From the NCBI RefSeq assembly GCF_001428405.1, contig NZ_LMSL01000041.1, positions 543,385-580,701 on the forward strand: a DNA stretch of 37,317 bases. Reading direction: 5' to 3'. The position numbers were made by a program, and so were the translations under genes. Shown here piece by piece: positions 8,226 to 19,614 of this stretch (positions are counted from its first letter, which is position 1; every line of letters starts with the position of its first letter). The notes under the pieces are model-generated. The model was not told the origin of the DNA, ran no database searches, and saw nothing but the letters and a program-made list of their open reading frames with translations. Source of the stretch: Frateuria sp. Soil773 (GTDB taxonomy: Bacteria; Pseudomonadota; Gammaproteobacteria; Xanthomonadales; Rhodanobacteraceae).

Positions 8226-9163
8226 TGCGGCCTGAAGGTGAAATCAATGTTGCGGCGGAACACGCTCTCGAACCCCTTGTAGGGCAACGGCTGGGCGCGC
8301 AGCACGGCATTTTCGATCGAACGCTTGCCCGGCTCGTCGTACGGACAGCCGGCATCGACCTTGGCGCTCATCACGTCCCCACCCGGCAATTGCACGATAT
8401 GCACCACGCACGGCGTGCTCGGCATGTTATCCGGGCGCAGCCAGTTCTGCGTGACCGCGTTCTGAATCGCGGCCTGGTACTGGGCCAGCAGGCCGGCATC
8501 CGGGCCGTTGGTGCCGGTCTGGCGCTGGTCGGCCCGGGGCAGGTCGGCCTGGCCGTCATCGCTGGCGTCCTTGAGGTCTTCCATCTGCTGCTTGGCCTGC
8601 CGGGCCTTGCTGTCGAGCTTCTTGGTCTGCGCGGCGGCCGCGTCCATCTTGGCGAACAGCTCGTCCAGCTTCTTCTTTTCCTCTTCCTTCTTCTTGGCCG
8701 CCTGGGCGTCCAGCTCGGCCTGGCGCTGGCGCTGCTTCTCCTCCTGCTCCTTCTTCGCGTCCTCGGCCTTCTGCAGCCCCTCCTCGGCCACCTTCTCCTG
8801 GTCCTTCACGTCCGGATGCTCGGGCGGCGGCGGCAGGGTCTTGATCTGCGGCGCCTCGGTGGGCGGCGTGGGCGGCGGCACCGTCGGCGGGGGCGGCACG
8901 GTGTCGGGGACCGGCTTGGCCTTGACCGGCTTCGGCGGCGGGCTGCCGGTGGGCCCGATCAGGGTCGCCTCGATGATCTCGCCGGGCAGTTCCAGCGGCT
9001 TGGCGCAGGTGATCGGGTTCCACCCCGCGGGCAGGTGCAGGGCGTCGAACAGGCTTTCGTAGAACGAGCACGGCACGACCGCGAAGGCCAGGAAGCCCAC
9101 GATGCCCAGGTGCAGGACGGCGGAAAGGACGACCGCCCTCGGAGTGCCCTTACTTTCGTCCAT
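8222..9163 (-). CDS. tolA: Cell envelope protein TolA
   Basis: Inner-membrane protein that spans the periplasm and transmits TolQR force to TolB-Pal. 313 residues. A single membrane segment lies at about 10-30 (VVLSAVLHLGIVGFLAF). A proline-rich stretch spans about 70-115 (PPPPTVPPPTPP), then a highly charged helical domain about 118-200 (KKEQEEKQRQRQ, KKKEEEKKKLDEL). The C-terminal TolA/TonB-like domain runs from about 220 (LLAQYQAAIQNAVTQNW) and includes the typical cysteine pair (TPCVVHIV, AGCPYDEP). Its start overlaps the tolR 3' end by 14 bases. The long helix is shorter than in E. coli (421 residues) but normal for this group. Confidence 0.95.
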   Translation of the reverse strand: MDESKGTPRAVVLSAVLHLGIVGFLAFAVVPCSFYESLFDALHLPAGWNPITCAKPLELPGEIIEATLIGPTGSPPPKPVKAKPVPDTVPPPPTVPPPTPPTEAPQIKTLPPPPEHPDVKDQEKVAEEGLQKAEDAKKEQEEKQRQRQAELDAQAAKKKEEEKKKLDELFAKMDAAAAQTKKLDSKARQAKQQMEDLKDASDDGQADLPRADQRQTGTNGPDAGLLAQYQAAIQNAVTQNWLRPDNMPSTPCVVHIVQLPGGDVMSAKVDAGCPYDEPGKRSIENAVLRAQPLPYKGFESVFRRNIDFTFRPQ

Positions 9164-9605
9164 CGGGCGTGCTCGAACCCTGGGGCTGGCTCATCAGGCC
9201 GACCTTGGCCACGCCCGCCTGCTGCAGGTCGGCCAGCACCTGGTAGACGCCGTCGTACTTGCCTTCGCGGTCGCCGGCCACCAGCACGCTGATCTCCGGA
9301 TTAGCCTTGACGAAGGCGCCAACCTTGGCCTTCATCGTCGCGGCGTCGACCGGCTCCTTCTTGGCGCCGTCCATGGTCAGGTACAGGCTGCCGTCGGTGC
9401 CCACCGAGACGATCACCGGGTCCTTCTTGTCCTGCAGCGACTTGGCGTTGGCCTGCGGCAGGTTCACGTCGACGTTCGCGTTGAGCATCGGCGTGGCGAC
9501 CATGAAGATGATAAGCAACACCAGCATCACGTCGATGTACGGCACGACGTTGATCTCGGACTTCAGCTTGAGGCGCTTGTGGCGCGCGGAGGTTCGCATG
9601 GCCAT
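9150..9605 (-). CDS. tolR: Tol system stator protein TolR
   Basis: ExbD/TolR family proton-channel component of the inner membrane. 151 residues. One membrane helix (NVVPYIDVMLVLLIIFMV, about 19-36) carries the proton-responsive Asp at D25. The periplasmic domain follows, with VNLPQANAKSLQ and the C-terminal YQVLADLQQAGVAKVGL. The gap to tolQ is 12 bases. The start could be either of two ATGs two codons apart (9605 or 9599). Confidence 0.95.
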   Translation of the reverse strand: MAMRTSARHKRLKLKSEINVVPYIDVMLVLLIIFMVATPMLNANVDVNLPQANAKSLQDKKDPVIVSVGTDGSLYLTMDGAKKEPVDAATMKAKVGAFVKANPEISVLVAGDREGKYDGVYQVLADLQQAGVAKVGLMSQPQGSSTPDGRK

Positions 9606-9617
9606 GGTGGCGTCGCC

Positions 9618-10307
9618 TCAGGCCGTCGCGTCGTCGGTCTGGATCTGCCGCTGCAGCACGGAGGAGAACTCCTCCTGGAACACTTCGTAGCGGGAGGCCA
9701 CGCGCTCGACCTTGTTGGCGAAGCGGTTGTACGCCCATACCGCCGGGATCGCGGCGAACAGGCCCATGGCGGTGGCGATCAGCGCCTCGGAGATGTGCGG
9801 CGCGACCACCGCGATGGTGACGTCCTTCATCTCGCCCAGGCCCTGGAACGCGCCCATGATGCCCCACACGGTGCCGAACAGGCCCACGTACGGGCTGATC
9901 GAGCCGACGTTGGCGAGGAACTCCAGGTTGCGCTCCAGCGCGCCGATCTCGCGGGTGCCGGCCACCCGCATGGCGCGCTCGGAGCCCTCGATCACCACGC
10001 GCATGTCGTGGGTCTTGCGCTGGCGCTGGCGGGCGAACTCGCGGAAGCCGGACTCGAAGATGGTCTCCATGCCGCCGTTGTCGGCGCCGCGGCCGCTCAC
10101 CTCGCGGAACAACTGGGCCAGGTCGCCGCCGGACCAGAAGCGCTCCTCGAAGCCCTCGGCGTTCTCCATCGCCGCCTTCATCTGCGCGTGCTTGCGGATG
10201 ATGATGACCCACGACAGGAAGGAGAACACCAGCAGCAGAAGCATCACCAGTTGCACCGGCAGGCTTGCTTCCGCAACCAGCTTGAAAATGTTCAATCCAC
10301 CGTTCAT
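9618..10307 (-). CDS. tolQ: Tol system motor protein TolQ
   Basis: ExbB/MotA-type inner-membrane subunit that forms the proton-driven motor with TolR. 229 residues. Helix 1 is at about 18-38 (VQLVMLLLLVFSFLSWVIII); helices 2 and 3 are in the conserved block FLANVGSISPYVGLFGTVWG and IATAMGLFAAIPAVWAYN. A cytoplasmic loop lies between helix 1 and 2. It starts 34 bases after ybgC and heads the tolQRAB run. Confidence 0.96.
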   Translation of the reverse strand: MNGGLNIFKLVAEASLPVQLVMLLLLVFSFLSWVIIIRKHAQMKAAMENAEGFEERFWSGGDLAQLFREVSGRGADNGGMETIFESGFREFARQRQRKTHDMRVVIEGSERAMRVAGTREIGALERNLEFLANVGSISPYVGLFGTVWGIMGAFQGLGEMKDVTIAVVAPHISEALIATAMGLFAAIPAVWAYNRFANKVERVASRYEVFQEEFSSVLQRQIQTDDATA

Positions 10308-10341
10308 GGCTTGGGGGTTCTCCGCCGAAATGATGATGTTG

Positions 10342-10767
10342 TCAGGGGGTGAGGCCTGGAATCAGGCCGTCCGGAATCCGTACCGGCGCCATGCGATGGA
10401 CGTCCACACAGGCCACGCGCACCTGCGCGCGGATCAGCTCCGTGCCGTCGGCCCGGCTGATCGTCTGGGCGAACAGGATACTGGCTGCACGGCGCTCTTT
10501 GACCTCGACCGTCACCGTCAGTTCATCGTCCAGCAGGGCGGCCCTGAGGAAGTCGATCTGCATCGCCCGCACCAGGAAGGCCAGCCCGGTGGCCGCCTTG
10601 AAGGCCGACTGGTCCATGCCCTGCCCGCGCAGCCATTCGCTGCGCGCGCGTTCCATGAAACGCAGGTAGCTGGCGTGGTAGACCACGCCGCCGGCGTCGG
10701 TGTCCTCCCAGTACACCCGTACGGGCCATCGGAAGGGGGACGCGGAAGGGTTCGGATCTGCGGTCAT
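10342..10767 (-). CDS. ybgC: Tol-Pal associated acyl-CoA thioesterase YbgC
   Basis: Hot-dog fold thioesterase of the 4-hydroxybenzoyl-CoA family, acting on acyl-CoA or acyl-ACP; first gene of the tol-pal cluster in many proteobacteria. From the ATG at 10767 it has 141 residues (134 in E. coli). The active-site block is VYWEDTDAGGVVYHASYLRF with the catalytic Asp of the DTDAGGVVYH signature. An in-frame ATG at 10836 would add 23 poorly conserved residues and I reject it. No clear ribosome site is visible at either start. Confidence 0.9.
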   Translation of the reverse strand: MTADPNPSASPFRWPVRVYWEDTDAGGVVYHASYLRFMERARSEWLRGQGMDQSAFKAATGLAFLVRAMQIDFLRAALLDDELTVTVEVKERRAASILFAQTISRADGTELIRAQVRVACVDVHRMAPVRIPDGLIPGLTP

Positions 10768-10868
10768 GGTCGGCAGGGACGGGAAGCGGGGAACGGGGGG
10801 CGAGGTCGCGGCACCCCGGCGGGAAGCATAAGGCAAGCCATGCGGCGGCGCCCCTCGCTATCCGCCGA

Positions 10869-11915
<1,047 letters not shown>

Positions 11916-11924
11916 GGCGATGCC

Positions 11925-12033
11925 GGGAATCGGGAATAGGGAATAGGGAATTGCAAAGGCAAGGCTCCCGGCAGCACGGAGAGCCCGCAGTATCGCGCTT
12001 TTTTCGATTCCCTATTCCCCATTCCCGATTCCC
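11925..12033. repeat. Extragenic element with 27-bp inverted arms (ruvB-kup gap)
   Basis: Left arm 11925-11951 is built of GGGAAT units and right arm 12007-12033 of ATTCCC units. The arms are complementary at 26 of 27 positions around a 55-base centre that contains a smaller stem (GGCTC...GAGCC) and a T6 run. It fills almost the whole gap. Similar GGGAATCGGG sequence appears at 16603-16635, so it is a dispersed family. Confidence 0.85.
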
Positions 12034-12039
12034 GATCGT

Positions 12040-13938
12040 TCAGATCTCCACCTGCGCACCCAGCTCGATCAGCCGGTTGCCCGGGATCTGGAAGAACGCG
12101 GTGGCCGGCAGGGCGTTGCGCGCCATGAAGGCGAACAGCTTGTCGCGCCACAGCGCCATGCCGGGGCGGCGCTCGTCGGCGACGATGTTCTCGCGCGACA
12201 GGAAGAAGGTGGTGTCCATCAGGTCGAACGGCAGGCCGCTGCGGTTGCACAGCGAAAGGGCCTGCGGAATGTTCGGGTCCTCGGCGAAGCCGAAGCGCAG
12301 CTCCAGGCCGAAGAAGTCGCCCGCCATCGGGGTGATCTCGATGCGCTCGTCGGCGTCGGCCACCGGCGTCTCCAGCGTGTCCACCGTGAGCATCACGTTG
12401 CGCTCGTGCAACACCTTGTTGTGCTTGAGGTTGTGCAGCAGCGCATGCGGCACCGCGTTCTGGTTGGCGGTGAGGAACACCGCCGTACCGGGCACGCGCA
12501 GCGGCGGGTGCTCGGCGATGTTTTCGATGAACGGCGCCAGCGCCAGCCCGCCCTGCTTGATCTCGCGCACCACCAGCTCGCGGCCGCGGCGCCAGGTGGT
12601 CATCATGGTGAACAGCACCACGCCCAGCACCAGCGGGAACCAGCCGCCGTGCGCGATCTTCAGCGCGTTGGCGCCGAAGAACGCCAGGTCCAGCGACAGC
12701 AGCAGGATGCCCACCAGCACCACCGACAGCCAGTTCCAGTGCCAGTGCTTGCGCGCCACCACCAGCGCCAGCAGGGTGGTCATGGTCATCGTGCCGGTCA
12801 CCGCGATGCCGTAGGCCGCGCCCAGGTTGGCCGAGCTGCGGAAGCCCAGCACCGCCAGGAACACCAGCACCATCAGCAGCCGGTTGACCCAGGGCACGAA
12901 GATCTGCCCGGACATCTCGCGCGAGGTGTGCACCACCGCCATGCGCGGCGAATAGCCCAGCGACATCGCCTCGCGGGTCATCGAGAACGCGCCGGAGATC
13001 ACCGCCTGCGAGGCGATCACCGCGGCCATGGTGGCCAGCGCGATCATCGGGTACAGCAGCGCGCCGGGCACCAGCAGGTAGAACGGGCTGTCGATCGCCT
13101 TCGGGTCGAGCAGCAGCAGCGCGCCCTGGCCGAAGTAGTTCAGCAGCAGGGCCGGCAGCACGAAGAAGAACCAGGCCAGCCGGATCGGCTTTTTGCCGAA
13201 ATGGCCCATGTCGGCGTACAGCGCCTCGGCGCCGGTCAGCGCCAGCACCACGCCGCCCAGCGCGATGAACGAGGTCTTGCCGTGGCTCACGAAGAACTCG
13301 ATCGCGTACCACGGGTTGAGCGCCTTGAGCACCTGCGGGTGCTGCACGATCTGGTGCACGCCGAGCACCGCCAGCACCAGGAACCACACCGTCATCACCG
13401 GCGCGAAGGCCTTGCCGACGATGTGGGTGCCGTGTCGCTGCAGCGCGAACATGCACGCCAGGATCACCAGCGCGATCACCACCACGTAGCGGTCCAGCGA
13501 CGGCGCTGCGATCTGCAGGCCCTCCACCGCGCCGAGCACCGAGATCGCCGGGGTGATCACACCGTCGCCGTAGAACAGCGCCGCGCCGAAGATGCCGAAC
13601 ACCGCAAGCACCCAGCGCGCCCGCGCCGAGCCGCCCATCGAGCGCTGCGCCAGCGCCATCAGCGCCATGATGCCGCCCTCGCCCTTGTTGTCGGCGCGCA
13701 TCACGAAGGTCACGTACTTCAGCGACACCACGATCACCAGCGACCAGAAGATCAGCGACAGCACGCCCAGCACCGCCGCCGGCGTCGGCGTCATGCCGTG
13801 CGTGCCGAGCGTCTCCTTCATGGTGTAGAGCGGGCTGGTGCCGATGTCGCCGAACACCACGCCGATCGCGCCGAGCGCGAGCGCGGCGATGCGGCGCTTG
13901 CGCTCGGCCTCGTTGCCTTGAAGGGGTTCCTGGCTCAC
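12040..13938 (-). CDS. kup: Low-affinity potassium uptake protein Kup
   Basis: K+/H+ symporter of the KUP/HAK/KT family in the inner membrane. 632 residues (622 in E. coli). The signature GVVFGDIGTSPLYTMKE is near residue 25. About twelve hydrophobic helices follow to roughly residue 440, then a hydrophilic C-terminal domain. It begins at GTG 13938 with GGAGG 8 bases upstream, 4 bases after the ruvA stop, so translation is probably coupled. Insertion between ruvA and ruvB is the notable context; the gene itself looks intact. Confidence 0.95.
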   Translation of the reverse strand: MSQEPLQGNEAERKRRIAALALGAIGVVFGDIGTSPLYTMKETLGTHGMTPTPAAVLGVLSLIFWSLVIVVSLKYVTFVMRADNKGEGGIMALMALAQRSMGGSARARWVLAVFGIFGAALFYGDGVITPAISVLGAVEGLQIAAPSLDRYVVVIALVILACMFALQRHGTHIVGKAFAPVMTVWFLVLAVLGVHQIVQHPQVLKALNPWYAIEFFVSHGKTSFIALGGVVLALTGAEALYADMGHFGKKPIRLAWFFFVLPALLLNYFGQGALLLLDPKAIDSPFYLLVPGALLYPMIALATMAAVIASQAVISGAFSMTREAMSLGYSPRMAVVHTSREMSGQIFVPWVNRLLMVLVFLAVLGFRSSANLGAAYGIAVTGTMTMTTLLALVVARKHWHWNWLSVVLVGILLLSLDLAFFGANALKIAHGGWFPLVLGVVLFTMMTTWRRGRELVVREIKQGGLALAPFIENIAEHPPLRVPGTAVFLTANQNAVPHALLHNLKHNKVLHERNVMLTVDTLETPVADADERIEITPMAGDFFGLELRFGFAEDPNIPQALSLCNRSGLPFDLMDTTFFLSRENIVADERRPGMALWRDKLFAFMARNALPATAFFQIPGNRLIELGAQVEI

Positions 13939-13942
13939 CGGC

Positions 13943-14539
13943 TCAGCCTCCGAGTGCGGCGCGCAGCGCCTTGCGGATGATGGCCTCGGCGCTGTCGCCG
14001 TCGGCGGCGACCTTCTGCACCAGCCGGGTCACCTCGGCCGGCTTGTAGCCGAGCTGCTGCAGCGCCACGGTGGCCTCGCCGGCCGCGTCGGGCGGCGCGC
14101 CGGGGCTGGCCGGCGTGCCCGGCAGGCTCGTGCCCAGGCCGTCCACGCGGTCGCGCAGCTCGACCACGATGCGCTCGGCGGTCTTCTTGCCGATGCCCGG
14201 GATCTTGGTCAGCGCCACCACGTCGCCGCTCTGCACCAGCCGCGCGAAATGGTCGACCGACACGCCCGACAGCACCGCCAGCGCGATCTTGGCGCCGATC
14301 CCGCTCACCTTCTGCAGGTTGCGGAACAGCGCGCGCTCGGCCTCGCGCAGGAAGCCGTACAGCGCCACGCTGTCCTCCTTCACCGCATGGTGGGTGAGCA
14401 GGATCACTTCCTTGCCGATGCCCGGCAGGTCGTAGATGGTGGACATCGGCGCTTCCAGCTCGTAGCCGACGCCGCCCACCTCCACCAGCAGCCAGGGCGG
14501 CTGCTTGCTGAGCAGGGTGCCGCGCAACCGGCCGATCAT
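13943..14539 (-). CDS. ruvA: Holliday junction DNA helicase subunit RuvA
   Basis: Tetrameric junction-binding protein that loads RuvB. From the ATG at 14539 it has 198 residues and begins [10 protein letters not shown] like its relatives; an ATG two codons upstream (14545) is the alternative. Domain I is an OB fold. Domain II has two helix-hairpin-helix motifs, [16 protein letters not shown] and [16 protein letters not shown]. Domain III ([20 protein letters not shown]) binds RuvB. It follows ruvC and precedes kup. Confidence 0.95.
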   Translation of the reverse strand: MIGRLRGTLLSKQPPWLLVEVGGVGYELEAPMSTIYDLPGIGKEVILLTHHAVKEDSVALYGFLREAERALFRNLQKVSGIGAKIALAVLSGVSVDHFARLVQSGDVVALTKIPGIGKKTAERIVVELRDRVDGLGTSLPGTPASPGAPPDAAGEATVALQQLGYKPAEVTRLVQKVAADGDSAEAIIRKALRAALGG

Positions 14540-14585
14540 CGCCATTCCCGCTTCGTCGCCATCGGCTTCGCCTTCCTCGTTCCGT

Positions 14586-15107
14586 TCACCGGCGCCGCCG
14601 CCAGGCCGTGCGCGGGATGCCCACCCGCGCCAGGCTGGCCCGGGTGTGCGCGTGCGCCACGGCGATCGCCAGCGCGTCGGCGGCGTCCGCCTGCAGCGGG
14701 CCCTTCAGGCCGAGCAGGACGCCGATCATGTGCTGTACCTGGGTCTTGTCGCCGCGGCCGCTGCCGACGACGGCCTGCTTCACTTCCGTCGCTGCGTATT
14801 CGTGCACCGTAATCCCCTGGCTGACCACCGCGCAGATCGCGGCGCCGCGCGCCTGGCCCAGTTTCAGCGCCGAATCGGCATTGCGCGCCATGAAGACCCG
14901 CTCGATGCCGCATTCGGCCGGTCGATGGGTGGCGATGATGTCACACAGCTCGTCAAAGATGCGTTTCAGCCGCAGCGGGAAGCTCGCCTCGCCGGCCACC
15001 GCCAGCGCCGCGTGGAAGACGTGCGACAACTTGCCGCCGTCGTCGACGTCGATGATGCCCACGCCGGTGCGCTGGCTGCCCGGGTCGATGCCGATGATGC
15101 GGACCAT
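14586..15107 (-). CDS. ruvC: Holliday junction resolvase RuvC
   Basis: Endonuclease that cuts Holliday junctions symmetrically. 173 residues, standard length. The first acidic residue is D7 in [11 protein letters not shown]; the second is the glutamate in [14 protein letters not shown]; the last pair is in [23 protein letters not shown] is the conserved basic loop. The gap from yebC is 34 bases, so both are probably cotranscribed. Confidence 0.96.
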   Translation of the reverse strand: MVRIIGIDPGSQRTGVGIIDVDDGGKLSHVFHAALAVAGEASFPLRLKRIFDELCDIIATHRPAECGIERVFMARNADSALKLGQARGAAICAVVSQGITVHEYAATEVKQAVVGSGRGDKTQVQHMIGVLLGLKGPLQADAADALAIAVAHAHTRASLARVGIPRTAWRRRR

Positions 15108-15141
15108 CGCTGGAACGGTGCGGAAGGCGGGGCCCTCCGGC

Positions 15142-15876
15142 TTATCCGGCGGCCTCGGACGGCAACAGGGCGTTGTGCGACACCTCGCTCACGTCGTCCA
15201 GCGCGTCGAGCTTGTCGAGCAGGTCCTGCAGCGCCTCGAGCGCGTCGTCCGGCACCGCGACGCGGTTGTTCGGACGCATGCCCACGCCCGCGTGCTGGGC
15301 GTCGAGGCCGGCCGCGGCCAGCGCCTGCTGCACCGCCTCGAAGTTCTCCGGCGCGCACAGCACGGTGCTTTCGCCGTGCTCGTTCACCACATCGTCGGCG
15401 CCGGCCTCCAGCGCCGCCTCCAGCACTTTCTCCTCGGCGGCCTCGTCGCCGCCGGTGGCGAACACCAGCTCGCCCACGCGCGCGAACTGGAACGCCACCG
15501 AGCCGCTGGTACCCAGGTTGCCGCCGTGCTTGGTCAGCGCATGGCGGACCTCGGCCACGGTGCGGGTCGGGTTGTCGGTGAAGCACTCGATGATCAGCGC
15601 GATGCCGGCCGGGCCGTAGCCCTCGTAGCGCAGCTCCTGCATGTCGGCGCCGCCGTCGGCGCCGGAGCCGCGCTTGATCGCGCGCTCGATGGTGTCCTTG
15701 GTCATGTTCGCCGACAGCGCCTTGTCCACCGCCGCGCGCAGGCGCGGGTTGGAGGCCGGGTCAGCCACGCCGGCGCGGGTCGCCACGGTGATTTCGCGGA
15801 TCAGCTTGGTGAACACCTTGGCGCGCTTGGCGTCTTCGGCATTCTTGCGACCTTCGATGGACGGGCCTCTACCCAT
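15142..15876 (-). CDS. YebC/TACO1 family protein
   Basis: Long annotated as a transcriptional regulator; more recent work on the family points to a translation role, relieving ribosome stalls in proline-rich stretches. 244 residues. It begins [20 protein letters not shown] (family: AGHSKW/GRGPSI type) and contains [39 protein letters not shown] and [16 protein letters not shown]. The proline-rich TolA in this window would be a natural client if that role holds, but this is inference. A candidate promoter is at 15913-15943. Confidence 0.93.
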   Translation of the reverse strand: MGRGPSIEGRKNAEDAKRAKVFTKLIREITVATRAGVADPASNPRLRAAVDKALSANMTKDTIERAIKRGSGADGGADMQELRYEGYGPAGIALIIECFTDNPTRTVAEVRHALTKHGGNLGTSGSVAFQFARVGELVFATGGDEAAEEKVLEAALEAGADDVVNEHGESTVLCAPENFEAVQQALAAAGLDAQHAGVGMRPNNRVAVPDDALEALQDLLDKLDALDDVSEVSHNALLPSEAAG

Positions 15877-15912
15877 GGGGATTCCTGCGAGTGGACGAGT
15901 GACAAGCCGCGA

Positions 15913-15943
15913 ATTTTACCCTGTCCGCCCGGCGCGCTGGCAA
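15913..15943 (-). promoter_or_regulatory. Candidate promoter of yebC-ruvC-ruvA
   Basis: A good -10 box TAAAAT (15913-15918) lies 37 bases before the yebC ATG. The best -35 is TTGCCA (15938-15943) at a long 19-base spacing, so the -35 assignment is weak. Confidence 0.45.
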
Positions 15944-15962
15944 GGCGCCCGCCCGGCCCCGC

Positions 15963-16592
15963 TCAGGCCGCTTCGAAGCGGCCGCGGCGCAGGAACTGCG
16001 CGGCCCGCTGCGCCACCTCGGCGGACAGCAGCAGGCCGGTGTGGCTGGTCTCGATCACGCAGTGGTCGGCCAGGCCGGGCAGGCGGGTTTCCGCCACCGC
16101 CACGGTGCCGTCGTGCTCGCCTTCCAGGTGGCCCACCACGGCGCCCAGCCCGAGCGGCATCCGGCCGGCGATCATGCCGACCTCGCGCGGGCCGTCCCAG
16201 CGTTCCAGCCCCTGCTCCAGCAGCTCGCGGTTGTGCCCGAGCAGGGCCTCGCCGGCCCGCCGACCCAGCTCGGCGAAGCCGCGCGCGGCGGCGCTGCCGT
16301 TCAGCGGCGAGCCGAGGCAGACGATGCGGCCCGGCGGCAGCGACTCCGCCGCCAGGCAGGCCTTGAGCGCCAGCAGGCCGCCGAGGCTGTGCCCGACCAG
16401 GTGCACCGGATCGGGCGCCAGCTCGCCGATGCGCGCCTGCAGCCGGCCGAGGATGCGCTCCTGCGACGACGCCACGCTGAGGTAGTCGAAGCGGTGCACG
16501 CGGAAGCCTTCCCCGATCATCCGCCGGTGCAGCAGGCCCAGCGCGAAGCCGCGCATCCACAGGCCGTGCAGCAGGATGATGTGTTCGGTCAT
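15963..16592 (-). CDS. Small alpha/beta hydrolase (lipase/PGAP1-like)
   Basis: A 209-residue serine hydrolase without a signal peptide. The strand-1 motif IILLHGLWMRG gives the oxyanion region. The nucleophile elbow is GHSLGG with S69. D161 (GEHDGTVAV) and H184 (ETSHTGLL) complete a plausible triad. The pattern HLEGEHDGTV...TSHTGLL is typical of short cytoplasmic esterases annotated as alpha/beta hydrolase in Xanthomonadales. The physiological substrate is unknown. It lies 102 bases downstream of aspS across a degenerate repeat. Confidence 0.88.
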   Translation of the reverse strand: MTEHIILLHGLWMRGFALGLLHRRMIGEGFRVHRFDYLSVASSQERILGRLQARIGELAPDPVHLVGHSLGGLLALKACLAAESLPPGRIVCLGSPLNGSAAARGFAELGRRAGEALLGHNRELLEQGLERWDGPREVGMIAGRMPLGLGAVVGHLEGEHDGTVAVAETRLPGLADHCVIETSHTGLLLSAEVAQRAAQFLRRGRFEAA

Positions 16593-16602
16593 GGACTGGA
16601 AC

Positions 16603-16635
16603 CGGGAATCGGGATGGGGAAATGGGGAGTCGCAA
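16603..16635. repeat. Degenerate GGGAATCGGG extragenic repeat
   Basis: The plus strand has GGGAATCGGGATGGGGAAAT followed by GGGGAGTCGCAAAAGC, matching one arm of the ruvB-kup element. A decayed opposite arm (CCCTATTCCCTC) is at 16691-16702, running into the aspS stop. It is a second, worn copy of the dispersed family. Confidence 0.6.
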
Positions 16636-16694
16636 AAGCGGAAAGCGGCTGGTTCGCGGCGAACGCTTCAAGCCATTCTCTGCTTCTCTGCGCC

Positions 16695-18449
<1,755 letters not shown>

Positions 18450-18504
18450 GCGCTTGGAACTCCGGGCCGCGGCAGCGGCGTGAAAACGGTGGAAAAGGCC
18501 GCGA

Positions 18505-18510
18505 ATCTTA
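18505..18510 (-). promoter_or_regulatory. Candidate extended -10 of aspS
   Basis: TGC-TAAGAT gives a good -10 box about 56 bases before the aspS ATG. No -35 is recognisable because the upstream sequence is GC-only hairpin. This is an extended -10 type guess. Confidence 0.4.
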
Positions 18511-18545
18511 GCACGGCCAAGGCCCCGCCCGGCCCGGCGAACCGG

Positions 18546-18577
18546 CGCCGGCCGGCCCGCTTCCGGGCCGGCCGGCG
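18546..18577 (-). terminator. 14-bp GC-only stem-loop after the DUF3011 gene
   Basis: The arms CGCCGGCCGGCCCG and CGGGCCGGCCGGCG are perfect around a GAAG loop, 10 bases after the stop. There is no U-run, so it is a U-less or Rho-assisted terminator, or a stabiliser. It would insulate aspS from the upstream gene. Confidence 0.6.
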
Positions 18578-18587
18578 TGGCGGCGCA

Positions 18588-19139
18588 TCAGCCGCGGCGG
18601 TTGACCACGAACTGCGCGCGGCAACCCTTGTCCACCCACACGCCGGCGCGGTTGTAGCCCCAGCTGTAGCCTTCCTCGCAGCGCGCGTCCGACTCCCGGC
18701 GCACCAGGTTCACGCGGCCGCGGCGGCCGATGTCCACCTGGCAGAAGCGGTAGCGGTTGTTCACGCTGCCGCACTGCAGGCGGATGTCGCGATCCCAGCC
18801 CGGGCCCGGGTTCCAGCCGCCGGGCCCCGGGCGGTCGCGGTCGCCGTGCCAGTCGCCGCCGCGGCCGGCCGCGACGAACTGGCCGCGGCAGCCGCGGTCC
18901 ACCCAGATCGTGCCGCGGTCCACGCCCCAGTTCTGCCCGCGCACGCAGCGGGTGTCGGAGTCCTGGTGGATCAGCTCCGCATCGCGCCAGCCGGTCTCGC
19001 ACACGGCCTGGCGGCCGTTGACGCTGCCGCAGGTGATCGGCCCGTTGCGCTGCGCCTGGGCGGTCACGGGGACCAGCCCCAGCGACAGGACGCCTGCAAG
19101 GCCGAACGCCATGCCTGCCAGTAGGGTCATTCCACGCAT
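18588..19139 (-). CDS. Secreted protein with two DUF3011 repeats
   Basis: A 183-residue exported protein of unknown function. The ATG at 19139 has AAGGAG about 9 bases upstream. The signal peptide ends near TAQAQ (residue 30). Two DUF3011 units follow: about 36-87 (CGSVNGRQAVCETGW ... GTIWVDRGCRGQF) and about 126-178 (CGSVNNRYRFCQVDI ... AGVWVDKGCRAQF). A Gly/Pro/Asp-rich linker separates them. Each unit has four conserved cysteines and tryptophans, suggesting disulfide-bonded periplasmic or surface modules. Family knowledge: common in Xanthomonadales, function not established. It sits between fmdB and aspS on the same strand. Confidence 0.85.
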   Translation of the reverse strand: MRGMTLLAGMAFGLAGVLSLGLVPVTAQAQRNGPITCGSVNGRQAVCETGWRDAELIHQDSDTRCVRGQNWGVDRGTIWVDRGCRGQFVAAGRGGDWHGDRDRPGPGGWNPGPGWDRDIRLQCGSVNNRYRFCQVDIGRRGRVNLVRRESDARCEEGYSWGYNRAGVWVDKGCRAQFVVNRRG

Positions 19140-19258
19140 TCGCCACTCTCCTTCAAGGCGCGCCGGCGGCGCGAACGACCCGCAGCTTGCATGCAAGCCG
19201 ATCGCAAGGGAATACGGCGGCCGCAGGCTCCTACGCGACGATTCAGCCTGGCGCCGCC

Positions 19259-19573
19259 TCAGGCTTCGCCGGTCGCCTTGGGGGCCGGCGCGGCTTCCGT
19301 CTTCGCGCCCGCGGCGGCGGTCGCCGCCGGCTTTTCCGCGGCGGCCTTGCCCGCCTCGCCGCCGTCGGCCAGGTTGCGCTTCTTGTCGCCGTCCTTCTTG
19401 AAGTCGGTCTCGTACCAGCCGCTGCCGGCCAGCCGGAACGACGGCGCGCTGAGCCGGCGCTGCACCGACGCCGCCGCGCAGCTCGGGCAGGCGGAAGGAT
19501 CGGGATCGCTGAGCTTCTGCAGGCGGTCGAAGCGATGGCCGCAACCGCTGCACTCGAATTCGTAGATGGGCAT
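19259..19573 (-). CDS. FmdB-type zinc ribbon protein
   Basis: 104 residues. It begins MPIYEFECSGCGHRFDRLQ and continues SACPSCAAASVQRRLS, giving two CxxC pairs (C8, C11, C29, C32) for a small zinc ribbon. The C-terminal half is a low-complexity Ala/Lys/Glu tail. Family knowledge: FmdB/CxxC_CxxC_SSSS proteins are small putative regulators of unclear role and often precede aspS. GGAG lies 6 bases before the ATG and a good promoter is at 19615-19642. Confidence 0.88.
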   Translation of the reverse strand: MPIYEFECSGCGHRFDRLQKLSDPDPSACPSCAAASVQRRLSAPSFRLAGSGWYETDFKKDGDKKRNLADGGEAGKAAAEKPAATAAAGAKTEAAPAPKATGEA

Positions 19574-19614
19574 GTGGCACTCCGTACGGCCTGCAATCCG
19601 GCCGGCAGCCGGGC

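Noticed and set aside
10393-10406. ATGGACGTCCACAC, a half match to the shared operator
   Set aside because: It lies inside the ybgC coding sequence and lacks the second arm, so it is likely chance.
12406-13980. 524-codon plus-strand frame opposite kup
   Set aside because: His/Arg/Gln-rich shadow of the membrane-protein codons of kup, with no recognisable domain.
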